Below are positions 9,715 through 20,424 of a DNA stretch of 64,000 nt, piece by piece (position 1 is the first letter of the stretch; every line of letters begins with the position of its first letter). The notes beneath the pieces are model-generated. The model worked only from the letters and a program-made list of their open reading frames with translations, did no database searches and was not told the DNA's origin. The stretch is from Sorghum bicolor (taxonomy: Eukaryota > Streptophyta > Magnoliopsida > Poales > Poaceae): NCBI RefSeq assembly GCF_000003195.3, contig NC_012879.2, forward strand, positions 42,240,648 to 42,304,647. Reading direction: 5' to 3'. Made by a program: the position numbers and the translations under genes.

Positions 9715-12700
9715 ACATGGTCCTTTGGGATGGCCTTCCTGCGCACATTGGGGCCCATTCTATGGGACTTCGATGATTTGTGCATGGCGTTCTGGCACCA
9801 GGGCCGCCGCGTCTTCTGGAAGGGTGTGGGATCGACCCGCACGGACATCGCGCTGACAGGCCGCCTGCATACCATGCGCGGCTTGGAGCCGGCACTGCTG
9901 GCGCGCCTGCTTCAATCGTTCGACGACGTCTTCGCCGCGCCAAAGGGTCTGCCGCCGGCGAGGCCGTGTGATCACCGCATCCACCTGCGGCCCAACACCG
10001 ACCCCGTCGCGGTACGGCCGTACTGGTACCCCCCACCTCTAGAAAGACGAGCTCGAGAAGCAGTGCGTCGAGATGCAAGCCCAAGGTATCATCCGCCCAA
10101 GTACTTCACCATTCTCCGCGCCTGTCCTCCTTGTCAAGAAACAAGACTCCTGGCGTTTCTGCGTGGATTATCGGGCCTTGAACACAGTCACAATCAAAGA
10201 CAAATTCCCCATCCCAGTGGTGGAGGAATTACTCGACGAACTCAAAGAGGCAAAATTTTTTACCAAGCTTGATCTCAAATCGGGATACCACCAGGTGCGC
10301 GTCCATGAGGATGATATCAGCAAAACAGCCTTCCGCAAACACCATGGCCATTTTGAGTTCATGGTGATGCCCTTCGAGCTGTCCAACGCCCCCTCAACCT
10401 TTCAAGCCCTGATGAATATGGTGTTGAAACCTTTTCTGCGTCGCTGCGTTCTTGTATTTTTTTATGATATACTAGTCTATAGCAGCTCTTGGACGGAACA
10501 TCTGCAACAGCTACGGCGGTGCTCGACACATTGCGTGCGCACCAGCTGCACGTCAAACATTCCGAATGCACGTTCGCAGCTCCGACAGTGGACTATCTTG
10601 GCCACGTGATCTCCGAACACAGCGTCGCCATGGACCAGCAGAAGGTGGAAGCCGTGGCCGCCTGGCCACAACCCCGCTCGGCCCGAGACCTTCGGGGTTT
10701 CCTGGGGGGTACTACAGGCGGTTCATCAAGGGGTTCGGCACCATTGCCGCGCCCCTAACACAGCTTCTCCGAAAGGAGAGCTTCCGGTGGACCGAGGAGG
10801 CGTCAGCAGCATTCTACGCCCTCAAGAACGCCCTCTCGACTGCACCGGTGCTGCAACTCCCCGACTTCAACGCCGATTTCGTCGTGAACTGCGACGCGTC
10901 CGGCACCGGCTTCGGCGCCGTTCTACGTCAGGGTGCTGGGCCACTGGCGTTCTTCAGCAAGCCGTTCGCGCCCCGCCATTTGAAGGTCGCGGCGTATGAG
11001 CGCGAGTTGATTGGCTTGGTTCAAGCCGTTCGACACTGGTGGCCCTACTTATGGGGCCGAACATTCGTCGTCCGCACATATCATTATGCCCTGAAGTACA
11101 TGCTGGATCAGCGGCTCTCCACAGTCCCTCAACATCAATGGATTAGTAAGCTCTTTGGCTACGACTTCAAGGTGGAGTACAACCCCGGGCGATGTTGCGG
11201 CCGACGCACTGTCACGCCGTGGCTCGGACGAGGCCACGCTCGCCACCATCTCGACGCCGTCTTTTGACCTCTACAACGACCTTCGCCGCGAGATCGGCGC
11301 CTCGACGGACCTGGCCGCGCTCCAGGACGCGGTGACCGCTGGTGACCGTGGAGCGACGTGGCGTGTACAGGACGGCCTCATCCTGAAGGAAGGCCGCGTG
11401 TTCATTCCGAGCACGTCGCCTCTGCTGCCGGTCGTCCTCAACCTCGCGCACACTGCAGACCACGAGGGCGCCCAGAAGACGCTGCAACGTCTACGCGCCG
11501 AGTTCTACCTGGAACATGATCGCCGCCACGTCCGAGACTTTGTCCGCGCCTGCTCAACATGCCAGCGGAACAAAACCGAAGCTCTACACCCAGCCGGCCT
11601 GCTCCAACCATTGCCGGTGCCGTCCAGGATTTGACCGGATATTGCCATGGACTTCGTGGAAGCTCTACCTAAGGTTCATGGCAAGAGTGTCATCCTCACG
11701 GTCGTGGACCGGTTTTCAAAGTACACCCATTTCATACCACTCGGCCACCCCCACCCGGCATTGTCGGTGGCTCAGGCTTTCTTCCAAGACATTGTCCGCT
11801 TGCACGGTTTCCCGGAATCGATTGCCAGTGATCGGGATCCTGTATTTACCGGACATGTTTGGCGGGATTTGTTCAAGCTCGCTGGTGTGCAATTGAAGAT
11901 GAGCTCCGCCTTTCACCGGTAAACCGATGGCCAGAGCGAGGTAGTCAACAAGACAATTGCTATGTACTTACGTTGTTTGACAGGTGCGTCCTCGAGCTTG
12001 GGTGGATTGGCTGTCGTAGGCCGAGTTTTGCTACAATTCATCCCATCACTCGGCCCTGCGCACCACCCCGTTCCACGTCGTCTACGGCCGGCCGCCCCCG
12101 ACGCTGCTTCCGTACCAGCCGGGCAGTGCCCGCACCCAGACCGTCGATCGCCTCCTTGCCGACCGCGACACCTTCCTCGCCGACGTCCGTTCCAGGCTGC
12201 TCCAGGCGGCGCAGGAGTATGCGCGCCGACACTACGATGCCCATCATCGGGAGCTGGAGTTTGCTCCGGGTGACTGGGTGTGGCTAAGGGGGCTGCACAG
12301 GCTGCTGCAGTCTCTTCTTCCCGGATGACGCGGTAAGCTGTGCCCCCGCTACGCCGACCCCTTTCAAGTGCTGGCCCACATCGGCAACGTCGCCTACAAG
12401 CTTCAGCTGCCGGACGGCGCGCGCGTCCACGACATCTTCCACGTCGGCGTACTCAAGCCGTTCCACGGAACGCCACCGTCGTCTACACCGCCATTGCCCC
12501 CGCTGCGTGATGGTCGCCTTCTTCCGCAACCGGCCCGCGCCCTGCGTGCCTCTCTTCGCCGCGGTGTCTGGCATGTGCTCATTCAGTGGGAGGGCATGTC
12601 AGCCGAGGAAGCCACATGGGATCCGGTCGAAGCCTTTCGCGCTGTCCATCCCTCCTTTCAGCTCGAGGACGAGCTGTTTCACAAGGGAGGGAGAGATGTT

Positions 12701-12745
12701 ATGGTGGACAACGTGTATCACCGGAGGAAGCGCACCCGTGGCTAG
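9715..12745 (+). pseudogene. pol (RT, RNase H, integrase, chromodomain) of Reina-like element
   Basis: Coding similarity runs across several frames. RT contains [16 protein letters not shown], but the catalytic box reads [10 protein letters not shown]: the first Asp of the usual DD is Tyr (codon 10463-10465). RNase H is readable near 10780-11260 (FVVNCDASGTGFGAVLRQ). The integrase zinc finger has H-x-H and CSTCQRNK (about 11440-11580), and the core begins IAMDFVEALPKVHGKSV. Stops interrupt at 11632-11634 and 11920-11922, and frame changes occur near 10490 and 12000-12300. The chromodomain-like end is HVLIQWEGMSAEEATWDP (about 12560-12625), which in intact relatives directs integration to heterochromatin. 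Confidence 0.88.
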
Positions 12746-13119
12746 CAGCGCGGCAACAGAAGGCCGCGACGCGCGGCGCGCGGTCACCACGGGCAGTTCG
12801 GCTGCTTTCGCAGGATTAGCTAGCTGTGCAAGTATTGTTGGGTAGATCCTAAAGTTTAGCTTCAGTTTGTTAGCAAGTTGTTAGCGTTGTGTAACTTTCC
12901 TTTATATATGTCGAACAGTTGAATTAATAAAGTTAAGCCAGAGATTGAGAAGCTCTCTCTCGCTCTCTGGCACATGTGTGCCCTAAAATCTCTTCTGCTC
13001 CCATGAGTTCTTGACGCCGGCCACCAGGACGGGATCTCACGCTCGCCGCCGCCGCGAGACAACCCCTCGACCCCCAACCTCTCACGGATACAACCTACGC
13101 CGTACTAGAAGTTCCAACA
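12697..13119 (+). repeat. 3' LTR of Reina-like element
   Basis: 423 bp, TGTTATGG...CCAACA, followed by TSD ATAGT (13120-13124). Differences from the 5' LTR cluster near its 3' end (about 13005-13040). Confidence 0.9.
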
Positions 13120-13399
13120 ATAGTTTTTTTCTTTTTGCTAAAAAATTAAAATAGGAAGTTGTTTTACAAAACTCGTGGAGATGCTCTAACAAGCCCCAAT
13201 CTCATGGCTAAAAGCTTTGACAAGATCCTGAAACTTCAATTCATCATCAACAAGCTAATAAGCTAAAATTCTTCATGCGCTCAGCATCATCGGTCTTAAA
13301 GATAAGAGTTACCATGACAATGTTTAATATAGAAAGATTCAGATTCCTTTCTTGGAAAACATTAATAAGTTGCCATGTGTAGTTTGTAGTGTTGGAACC

Positions 13400-13572
13400 A
13401 TGGTTTTAAATAGCTCGCTATAGTTGTCGCTATAGCCCAATATATCTTTTTGAGGTAGAGTGACGCTATTTGCGTTTATGCACAATTTTGCCGCTATAGT
13501 CTGATATACTCCGCTAATAACGGTTGATAAAATGCTAAACACCTTAGCCTTAGCTCGCTATTTAAAACAATG
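13400..13572. mobile_element. Mutator-type MITE with 9-bp TSD
   Basis: 173 bp. The ends ATGGTTTTAAATAGC and GCTATTTAAAACAATG are inverted repeats continuing as TCGCTAT / ATAGCTC-type sequence. A perfect 9-bp duplication GTTGGAACC flanks it (13391-13399, 13573-13581), diagnostic of Mutator-superfamily insertion. Confidence 0.82.
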
Positions 13573-13760
13573 GTTGGAACCTAGAGTGCAATAAAACATT
13601 GTACTTAGGGAGTACAAACACATCAAAAAAAAACTTACTGTGCATGTACACAGAATTTTCGCAGGCTTTTATATGTGATCAAGTTATTAATTTTTAGAAG
13701 CATATCTTATGGAACCTCAGTCCTTTTGCTCCAACTCCATCTGAAATGTGGTATCAAGTA

Positions 13761-13999
13761 CTCACTGTATCCTAAAAAAAGAAGCAACTCAAACTATTTA
13801 AAGTTTTACTAAATTTATATAAAAAGATATTGATACTTATCATACTAAATAAATATATTAGGTTTGTTGTAGAATATATTTTCAGAATATACCTATTTAG
13901 AGTCTTAATATTGATAGTATTTTTCATAAACTCAGTCAAACTTATGTTAGTCTGACTCTGACCAAAACCCAGAATTGTATCATTTATGGACCGAGATAG
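13761..13999. mobile_element. Degenerate Stowaway MITE
   Basis: 5' end CTCACTGTATCCTAAAAAAAG. The 3' end inverts to CTATCTCGGTCCATAAATG, close to the Stowaway consensus. TA flanks at 13759-13760 and 14000-14001. Confidence 0.65.
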
Positions 14000-14348
14000 T
14001 ACTCCAATATTCTAAATTTGAAAATTTTCTCTTAGTGAGGGGCCCATGCATGCCCGCCAGACAGCTAGCACTAGTATTGCTAATGAGTGGACAAGTTCGG
14101 AACAAAAACTCAAGTTGTCTATTCACATTGCAATCAAATGCCTCATTCAACACATTAGTAAACAGATATGTGTCGAACTGCCTTAACGAGAAGCTGAAAA
14201 ATGATATAGCTGCTGAAACATAGAAATTGACTGAATGTTACAGGTTGATTCCAAAGATCAATAATGCCTTTATTTTTTATTAGGACTGCCATTTATTCAG
14301 TTTCCACATACTGCACCAAGAAACTATGACCAATAATGTACTAGTATT

Positions 14349-15922
14349 TTAGAGGAGATTCAAAGTTTTTACACTGCTCATGAAGGAACACATTCTCTTC
14401 GGGTCTTTCCGTAAACCGTCAGGATAACATATGCCACTGCTAACATCCAGGCCATTTGGCTTTAGAGCAGAAGCGGCTTGGTGAACATTATCTGCATGAA
14501 GGCCTCCTGCTAATAACCACCCGTTCTTGCTTTTAACAGTTGGCATTTGGAATTTTTCCCAGTTGAACCCTTTACCACTGTAAATGCATCCAAATAGATT
14601 TTATCAGTTCCAGCTTTCTCCACAACAAACAAATTTTAATGAGCAAATGCTATAAGAAAAAGGGCCTGTGATATTCACAAATAGGTAAAACCAAAATTAA
14701 AACACTGCCAACATTAAATTTAGTGGGATGAAGAACAGCTTTTCAGAATATCAATATTAGCTAGTCCAAGAGCAAACATCAAGACATTAGACAATAGACA
14801 AACCATGTAAGCAGAATTTTGTACCTTCCACCTTTTGCACTGTCCACCAAAAACCAATCAAGAACATATTCCTCACTTGGAGGAGCATTGATAAGTATAC
14901 CGTCGTCATCAGCATTTAGCACATATACAATCCTGTTGTTCTTCCAAAGCAGAGGAAGTAGTTCTCGGGAGCTATCTCCATGAAGCTACAAGCAATGTGT
15001 CAGTAAAATTAGATTGTACCTCCTCCTTCTGTTACAGAGAGTAGAATATAGTAAGGGAAGATATACCTGGATAAGATCGAGATTGCATGTATCAGATGCT
15101 CTCAAGATAGTACTATTATCATCATCCACAAACACACCCACTGATTCAGCCCCATAAGATTTGGCCACTCTGGATATCTCTTTGGCTTCAGACAATGGAA
15201 CAGAGCGTTTGGAGTTGGGCCAAAGAATCATCCCAATTAATTTAGCTCCAGCCATCACAGCCATCTCCGCATCGATGGCAGATGTAATGCCACACATTTT
15301 GACTACAGGCTCATACCTTTTGTCCTCCAAACTAGATGATAAGGGCACGGCAACAATAGGTTGCTTCTTAGCAAAACATGTCATTCTTACTGCAGTCGAT
15401 ATTGGACGTGCTGTAAAAGGTATTGAGCTTCAATAACTAAGATACCTTGTATCATTAAGATATTCAAATGCGCTTAACATTACTGGTTTCCAGAAACAGA
15501 AACAGAGAAGTATCAAACTCGAAAGAAACAGCAAGTTTGTAGTTAAGATTAATCAAAACCTATTTGGATGTACTCTTTACAAAGTATCAAGAGCTTATAG
15601 CATTGGATTAATCTTAAAGTATCCCCTCATAAAAAAACCTAAGAATATCAAAATCACCCAACTTTTTGTGTGAACAGTTTTCTTTTCACACATTCTAATT
15701 AACGGAAAAAGATAAGGTTTGTTGTGATCCGAAGGACAAGGTTTCTTGCATTCTTGAATAAACAACTACTGAAGATTGAAGAAAAGAAATTCAGCAGACC
15801 ATAGACAAGGAGACGCAGCATGAACAACTCGTGTATCAGAAAAACTTAAATGTTTACCAATTACCATTGTTTGAAGGCAAAGCAAACTGCAGAGACTGCC
15901 TTGTGGAGATCGTCGTTGGCAT
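14349..15922 (-). CDS. PAI1: Phosphoribosylanthranilate isomerase, chloroplastic
   Basis: Four minus-strand exons join in frame: 15865-15922, 15067-15410, 14825-14985 and 14349-14577, giving 263 residues. The enzyme converts N-(5'-phosphoribosyl)anthranilate to CdRP, the third step of tryptophan synthesis, in the plastid stroma. About the first 35 residues ([19 protein letters not shown]...) are Ser/Thr/Arg-rich like a transit peptide. The TIM barrel starts at [16 protein letters not shown] with the catalytic Cys in [27 protein letters not shown] (phosphate loop) and [13 protein letters not shown] (catalytic Asp) follow in the expected order. The start is placed at 15922. TTTACTAACAG immediately before it looks like a branch point and 3' splice site, so a 5'-UTR intron is likely. 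I see no frame damage. A single copy is present in the window. Confidence 0.92.
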
Positions 15923-16590
15923 AGCTGTTAGTAAACAAATGACACTCAGACGAGCAGGGAAGAGGTGGAATCACGAAGGAGGCATTCTATCAAACAGGTG
16001 GCGTGCACTGCAGTTAGGCTGACCACCGAACAAAGTGCCGGCTATATTTGTTTCTAATCGAAAAATTGCGTTCTCGTGGATTTCGAATCCATGTTCAGGA
16101 GAACTCAGCTGAAAGAAGACGAGCCCGCATTTACCTGAATCTCGCGAATTCAATCGCCGTGACCGAACAGCATCAAATGAGGAAGGCTTGGTGGGTCGGG
16201 AAGAGACGAACGCAGAAGAGAGGGAGCGAGAATCCCAAGAGGGACACCACCGCCATGCAGGTGGACTAGAGCAGCAGGACTGCAGGATGGCTGGCGGGCT
16301 AGATACGGTACCTCTAATCTTCACCACCTATACCTACCAACCACATTCCTGGACCTGGGTCAGTCTCAGTGCCGTGGGTGCGCGGTAGCACGCCGCAGCC
16401 CATTGCAATATGACCAGGTCACAGCGCCGTCGAACGCCCGGTTCCGAGAGGCAAGGACATACAGCTAAGGTATGTCGTCGGATTCACTTCAATCCATATG
16501 TGTTGGATTGAGGTAGAATTTAGTTCAAGTTTCACTCCAATCCACACCAATACATGTGGATTGATGCAAATGAGACTACATCCAAACAAG
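15923..16590. other. Upstream region of PAI1, probable 5' UTR exon
   Basis: If the acceptor at the PAI1 start is real, the first non-coding exon should lie here on the minus strand, probably in the GC-richer 16050-16330 stretch. The segment 16480-16590 contains repeated and inverted 'CAATCCACA'-type motifs resembling a MITE edge, with no clear ends. Confidence 0.4.
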
Positions 16591-16824
16591 GCCTAAGTGT
16601 TTGGCATTTTTGACTTGACATTTCCCAAAATAGCGGACCCAACTATTTTTGTGCGGGAATCTTTCATCTTCGCTGGAAATTTTCTCGCGCGTCGCGCGGG
16701 CGCCCGTCGCGTGCAATTCCTTCGCACGTCGCCGCCAATTGTCTCGCGTGTCGCGCGGCCGTGTCGTCCCGCAAGTCCACGTCGCCGCTTGGTCCAGGTC
16801 GTCAAGATCCGATCTCGTCGCTGC

Positions 16825-16975
16825 GATCGATCTCCTAGCCTCACGTCGCTGCAACAAAATGACGCGGCGATGGATCTCCTAGCTGGCGTAGCGTCGCATG
16901 AAGGAAGGAGAGGAGGCGGTGATGGATCTCCTAGCCTCGCGTCGCTGCAACAAAAGGAGACGGCGATGGATCTCC
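16825..16975 (+). repeat. Duplicated 55-bp segment in GC-rich tract
   Basis: GATCTCCTAGCCTCRCGTCGCTGCAACAAAA followed by RCGGCGATGGATCTCCT occurs at about 16825-16880 and 16921-16975. The surrounding 16600-17210 is GC-rich and open in several frames, but I see no protein family. Confidence 0.7.
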
Positions 16976-17339
16976 TTCGTCCCCGCGCTAAGAAAGGAGG
17001 CGGCACGCGGGGGAAAGAGAATAGTCGTGTGCGAGGACTCGTATCGCGAGAAACTACCACGACGTGGAGAGTACAGGCACGACAAGCAGTTCAAGATTCT
17101 CGGGATATCAAAATTACCAAGCCACTGTGCCTATGCAAAAATGCCAAGTTTGGTCCATCAAATGCCAAGTTTGCCAAAATGCATAAGTCAAATGCAAAAC
17201 TGTTAGAGAGCAATTTTTAAGGTTTTTGGCAAATTTCAAGAATGCAAAGTCCAATTGCATAACTGTTGGAGATGCTCTAACAGTTTTTCTACTGCTCCTC
17301 TTCCAAATTCTTCAAACCATAGTTCAACTTATAGCTCTA

Positions 17340-17578
17340 TAGTAAGTTAAAAATTTATTTAAAAAACACACAATTCCATCAAATTGTTCATAAAATATAT
17401 TTGCTCATGTATTTATTAGGACTATCACAAATCAATATATCTTTAGAATTTACTAAATTCTCAATTTATATTAGCTTTGTATTAAGTTAAAAATTTTAAT
17501 AAAAAGATACACAGTTTTATCAGATCTCTATAAAATATATTTTAATCGTGTATTTTCTCTGTCCTAAATTATAAGATG

Positions 17579-17636
<58 letters not shown>

Positions 17637-17658
17637 CGTCTTATAATTAAGAAAGTAT
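17340..17658. repeat. AT-rich repeats with (TA)n hairpin
   Basis: Two diverged copies of an AAGTTAAAAATTT...ATAAAATATATTT segment lie at about 17340-17412 and 17484-17555. A (TA)27 tract fills 17581-17634 and is bracketed by AATTATAAGATGTTA and TAACGTCTTATAATT, an inverted pair like a Stowaway element expanded at its centre. Confidence 0.6.
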
Positions 17659-18080
17659 TCATTTGAACTACAATATGTTAATATATTTGTAAAGTGTTAG
17701 TCCAAGATACTAAAGTTTAGCTCGAAGACAAAACAAAAGTGAACTATAATTTAGATTAAAACATAATTAGAATTATTATAGTATGATTTAGAAAAAAAAA
17801 CTATAATTTCAAACGAAAGGAGCAACTTTCAATCAAAACGTGACAGAACATTCTAATTCTTCTTCACATTCTAATTCTTCTTGACCAACAGCCTGATAAC
17901 AAGCGATTTCGACGATCATCTTATCGATTTGGTCAATAGATTTTAGTTCTATAGGTCTATTTTAAACTTTTTTACAAATGCAGACGATCAACACGTACGC
18001 ATACTCACCTCTATGAACACACATAAGCAAGTTCTACTCCTATGAGCACTTTTGAAAGACTGTGTTGACACATCACGAGA

Positions 18081-19142
18081 GAGAAAATGGCTATTATAGG
18101 ACTACAATCATAATGGTTTCTCCCAAATAGGACTCTAATTGTTTTCTTCTCCTAAATAGGACTTCAATCAATTACCATAAGCTATAATAGAATTTTGCTT
18201 CATTTAACCATTTTTATGTCCCAAATACATGTATTTTCTAATAATAATGCCCATATTACCCTTTTGTAGACACCGATTCAACTTATCGGACTCGATCTCT
18301 GGCACGACGTATTCACGAGGCCGCCTCACTCTCTTCTCCAACCTCGGCAGCATGCTCAGTTTCCATGACAGCAAGCAGACGCCCCTCGACGGCTCAGGGC
18401 ATCAGTGCATCAAGCATGCAGATGAACACGCTACGGCCGCCAGCCAGCTACAACTACTACTACGTCGACATGCATCCATCCGTCGTCGCTGGATCAGTCT
18501 CGATGGTTCTGAGCCGCCCTTGAGCAGCATGACTGGAGGAGGCGACACGACCACCACCATGGGCACGCGACGACGCTCGTGAGCTAGTCACTGTACCAGC
18601 ACGCCGCCAAGCAGCAGGGGGATGCGGCGTTCGTGGACCCGGCGGTGGTGTCAGGCTCGGAGGCCGCCGGCGGTGCGCGGTGGCGCGAGCTCCTGGAGCC
18701 TGGCGTGCGTCACGCGCTGGTGTACGGCGTCACGATGCAGGTGCTGCAGTAGTTCTCGGGCATCAACGACGTGCTCTACTACACGCCGCAGATCCTGGAC
18801 CAGGCCGGCATCAGTGTGCTGCTAGCGAGCCTGGGGCTGAGCGCCGACGCGGGGTGCGGGGGCTCTGCATCGCCATCTGCTCGCTCGTCTCATGAATACG
18901 TCGCACGAGAGAACGAGTCCGATAAGTTGAATTGGTGTCATCTGTCATGTATAGTACAGAAGGGCAGTATGGGCATTATTAGAAAATACATTTATTTGAG
19001 ATATAAGAAAAATGGTTAAATGATGCAAAATCCCATTATAACTTATGGTAATTGATTGGAGTCTTATTAGGGAGAAGCAAACGATTGGAGTTCTATTTGA
19101 GAGAAGCCATCATGATTGGAGTCCTATAATAGCCATTTTCTC
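18081..19142. mobile_element. Pack-MULE carrying a sugar-transporter fragment
   Basis: 1062 bp with terminal inverted repeats of about 240-255 bp (18081-18319 and 18888-19142), beginning GAGAAAATGGCTATTATAGG on each end. A perfect 9-bp target duplication ATCACGAGA sits at 18072-18080 and 19143-19151. Long TIRs plus a 9-bp TSD identify a Mutator-like element. The interior encodes no transposase but is GC-rich host gene sequence, so it is a non-autonomous Pack-MULE needing MURA from elsewhere. Confidence 0.92.
18320..18887 (+). pseudogene. Captured tonoplast monosaccharide transporter fragment
   Basis: From 18591 one frame reads a TMT/TST-type segment: WRELLEPGVRHALVYGV, then FSGINDVLYYTPQILDQAG, then VLLASLGLSADAG. 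This is the stretch after the large cytoplasmic loop of vacuolar sugar/H+ antiporters. A TAG at 18750-18752 replaces the second Gln of the usual QQFSGIN. Upstream, about 18320-18400, LTLFSNLGSMLSF in another frame resembles the same family's loop, so more than one exon may have been captured. It cannot encode a transporter; it could yield small RNAs against the parent gene. Confidence 0.75.
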
Positions 19143-19916
19143 ATCACGAGAACACACGTACGCAAACCCTGACCGCATGAGTACCTGTAATACCCTAAAT
19201 TTTGTTTCTTTGAAAATAGAGCTAAAACAATTTATTTTGTATTTTTGTACTCATGAAAACATAGGAAAATATTTTTTAAAAAAAATTAAAATTCATCATA
19301 CGGTTTAACAACGCTGTTGTGCATACATGCTGGTGCATAAGATTTGATGTAATGTTTGCTTGTTGCTCCTTTGTGTGTTGAGAGTGAGCAAAGTTTTTAA
19401 AATGCGCTTAGTGGATCGATCTTTTTTGGCCGGTATGTCTTTATCTTTATCTATAACAAAATTCCTTGTTTCTAAGCTCAAGTTTTTATTAGGAGCATCC
19501 TAAAATTTTTTCGGTGTCACCTAAATCCCTTCTTTTAGTTTCTCATCCATCAAGCAATCTCTACAAACTTTTCGGCAATTTTTCCAGCTTCTATTTTTTG
19601 TGAGCATAATCTAATTTTTAAATGCTCCATATTATCTCATCAAGAGCTCCAAACACTTTATCTAGGTTCCTCATATTCTATAATAGCTTTGAGAATTTTC
19701 CTAAATTTTTGGAGTTTTTGGAGTATTTTTCGGAGCTTAAATAATAATTCTAGACTTTTCTAGAATTATTTTATCTATGAAATTAATTAATTCTGAAAAA
19801 TAATAAAACCACTCTTCCTTTTTAACACTCAAATCTCATGTGCAATAATTATAATAAATCGCAAAGACCATGTCTTTATTTATTAATGAGCTTTAATATT
19901 TATTTAGGTCCATTAG

Positions 19917-20376
19917 TGTGGGGGTATAAACCCCTATACCCTTACGGCTAGACTTTAGCCAGGAAGCTTGGCCCACTACGAGACGAGTTCAAGGTTTGAT
20001 CCGACAGCTCGGAGTTTCGCACAAGGAAACAAGACGTGGAGATCAAGCAGGATTCTAGTCGGTTAGAATAGGAATTGATATCGAATTATCTATGGCAATT
20101 GTAACCGACTAGGATTAGTTTCTAGATCTGTAACCCTGCCCTCCAGACTATATAAGGAGGGGCAAGGGACCCCCCTAGGACATCATATTCTCTCAGCACA
20201 AATCAATACAACCAGACGCAGGACGTAGGTATTACGCCAACTCGGCGGCCGAACCTGGATAAAAAGCTTGTCCGTGTCTTGCGTCACCGTCGAGTTCGTA
20301 GTTCACGCACCGTCTACCGATAAACTACTACCGTGGGTATACCCAAAGGTAGACTGCCGACTAGCTTTCGTCGACA
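19917..20376 (+). repeat. 5' LTR of Tat element
   Basis: 460 bp. The TATA box CTATATAAGG at 20148-20157 is followed by the probable R region. Differences from the 3' LTR are near 19979, 20346 and 20364. Confidence 0.93.
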
Positions 20377-20377
20377 G

Positions 20378-20395
20378 TGGCGCGCCAGGTAGGGG
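20378..20395 (+). other. Primer binding site of Tat element
   Basis: TGGCGCGCCAGGTAGGGG starts one base after the 5' LTR, the expected place for minus-strand priming. I have not assigned the tRNA. Confidence 0.7.
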
Positions 20396-20424
20396 GTGTG
20401 CGTGCAACTTTTCCGGCGAACAAG

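Larger units (their letters stand above)
7687..13119 (+). mobile_element. Ty3/gypsy chromovirus, Reina-like, degenerate
   Basis: A complete 5.4-kb LTR retrotransposon. The 5' LTR is 7687-8104 and the 3' LTR 12697-13119. A 5-bp TSD ATAGT lies at 7682-7686 and 13120-13124. A degenerate Met-tRNA-type PBS (TAGTATCAGACGG) follows the 5' LTR, and a purine tract AAGGGAGGGAGAGA (12683-12696) precedes the 3' LTR. Domain order is gag, zinc knuckle, protease, RT, RNase H, integrase, chromodomain, which defines a chromovirus. Short LTRs and small size suggest the Reina clade; that assignment is inference. The LTRs differ at roughly 20 positions by eye (about 95% identity), so it is not recent. Every coding segment is interrupted. 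Confidence 0.9.

Noticed and set aside
9128..10084. Long minus-strand open frame (318 codons)
   Set aside because: Lies opposite the gag-protease-pol of the Reina-like element, is Arg/Ala/Gly-rich without domain features, and reflects GC-rich composition.
16597..17220. 207-codon Arg-rich open frame
   Set aside because: Several frames are open in the same GC-rich tract and none shows a domain or splice context; treated as repeat or captured DNA.
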